NCBI GenBank assembly: GCA_002335425.1
Contig: DDCB01000001.1
Span: forward strand, 1-5,887
DNA: 5,887 bases
Source of the DNA: Chthonomonas sp. UBA2017
GTDB lineage: Bacteria; Armatimonadota; Fimbriimonadia; Fimbriimonadales; Fimbriimonadaceae
Direction of reading: 5' to 3'
The position numbers and the translations under genes were made by a program. Below are positions 5,617 through 5,887 of the stretch, piece by piece (position 1 is the first letter of the stretch; the number at the start of each line of letters is the position of its first letter). The notes beneath the pieces are model-generated. The model made no database searches and was not told where the DNA came from. It saw nothing but the letters and a program-made list of their open reading frames with translations.

Positions 5617-5887
5617 ATGAGTCTATTTACTGAGACACTCAGGGGTGAGGTGCGGAGTGACCTGGTGGAGTTCGAGGTTGCGCGGGTATTGGATTCGAAG
5701 GCGTTCCGGTCGTCATCAGCGCCGCTCGGCCCGGAGGCCACTCCCCAGGTTGGGACCCCGGACGCCCCTTGTGGGCGTCCGCCCAACCTGCCGCCTCCGA
5801 GCGGCCCAACCAGGCCCAGGACCCTGACCGACAACCACCCCTCGATCTCTACAGCCAGCTCCAATATTCACTTCAGCCCCCCTTTCC
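5617..5887 (+). CDS. Unrecognised open reading frame, truncated by the window end
   Basis: From the ATG at 5617 the plus strand stays open for 90 codons to the end of the window. The first 31 residues (MSLFTETLRGEVRSDLVEFE, then VARVLDSKAFR) look like a genuine charged, helical protein start. The rest (APLGPEATPQVGTP and onward, with PPNLPPPSGPTRPR) is rich in Pro, Ser and Thr and seems disordered. Third codon positions are about 73% G/C, consistent with coding, but the antisense frame has similar values. There is no clear ribosome site; only GGTGG directly abuts the start. The proline-rich part coincides with a large inverted repeat, so its amino-acid sequence may simply be the translation of a palindromic element. 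I recognise no family. It would be divergent from the MerR-type gene. The gene could also be spurious. Confidence 0.4.
   Translation, partial: MSLFTETLRGEVRSDLVEFEVARVLDSKAFRSSSAPLGPEATPQVGTPDAPCGRPPNLPPPSGPTRPRTLTDNHPSISTASSNIHFSPPF
5721..5805. repeat. Nested inverted repeat (palindromic element), about 85 bases
   Basis: Three perfect 9-bp arms nest in one structure. GCCGCTCGG (5721-5729) pairs with CCGAGCGGC (5797-5805). CAGGTTGGG (5746-5754) pairs with CCCAACCTG (5782-5790). CGGACGCCC (5759-5767) pairs with GGGCGTCCG (5773-5781) around the loop CTTGT. A further AGGC/GCCT pair (5735-5738 with 5793-5796) lies between the outer and middle arms. There is no T-run on either side, so it does not look like a rho-independent terminator. 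The size and G/C-rich nested form are those of dispersed palindromic elements (REP/BIME-like, or elements that insert into genes), but no second copy is present in this window to prove that. Confidence 0.7.

Noticed and set aside
5759..5781. CGGACGCCC-loop-GGGCGTCCG as a simple terminator
   Set aside because: It has no T-tract on either side and is part of a larger nested palindrome within an open frame.
5577..5864. Minus-strand frame of 95 codons opposite the right-edge open frame
   Set aside because: It starts with TTG, is Gly/Arg/Ser-rich without any pattern, and is less protein-like than the plus-strand frame; it cannot be fully excluded, since both strands have similar third-position composition.

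Overview
The window is a stretch of ordinary-looking chromosome from a GC-rich (roughly 58-60% by eye), free-living, Gram-negative-type bacterium that is probably chemotactic. Nothing in it is phage- or plasmid-like. The lineage cannot be fixed from the sequence. The mix of a GT2/TPR protein, a short MerR-type regulator, YajQ and MscL, together with TTG-type starts, would suit Armatimonadota (Fimbriimonas-like) or an acidobacterium-like group, but this is a guess.

Left part (1-2081, minus strand): one methyl-accepting chemotaxis protein (MCP) reading frame is cut by a single in-frame TAA at 1554-1556. The upstream part holds the first membrane helix and the periplasmic four-helix-bundle sensor. 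The downstream part holds TM2, HAMP and the full cytoplasmic signalling hairpin. Both are in the same frame, so removing one stop codon would give a normal receptor of about 650 residues. Beyond the MCP stop, positions 1-128 are coding-like in another minus-strand frame. They end in a tail resembling the C-terminus of 3-hydroxyacyl-CoA dehydrogenases, but there is no start codon.

Middle (2082-3170): a 142-base divergent intergenic region has a TATAAT box facing the MCP. On the other strand a TAAAAT box lies only 6 bases from the yajQ ATG, which suggests a leaderless transcript. yajQ (nucleotide/c-di-GMP-binding family) is followed after 29 bases by mscL (large mechanosensitive channel), probably as one operon.

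Right part (3167-5517, minus strand): a 92-residue MerR-type HTH protein is followed after 11 bases by a 686-residue family-2 glycosyltransferase embedded in TPR repeats. The ribosome site of the glycosyltransferase overlaps the regulator's stop codon, so the two are probably co-expressed. The glycosyltransferase and mscL converge, and their stop codons interlock in the palindrome CTAG.

Right edge (5518-5887): a short divergent intergenic region contains a small dyad. It is followed by a plus-strand open frame starting at 5617 that runs off the window and has no recognised function. Inside this frame lies a striking nested inverted repeat of about 85 bases.

No tRNA, rRNA, CRISPR array, insertion sequence or confident rho-independent terminator was seen. 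The items most worth a second look are the stop-split chemoreceptor, the dehydrogenase-like tail at the left edge and the palindromic element at the right edge. I found no convincing novel multi-gene system.
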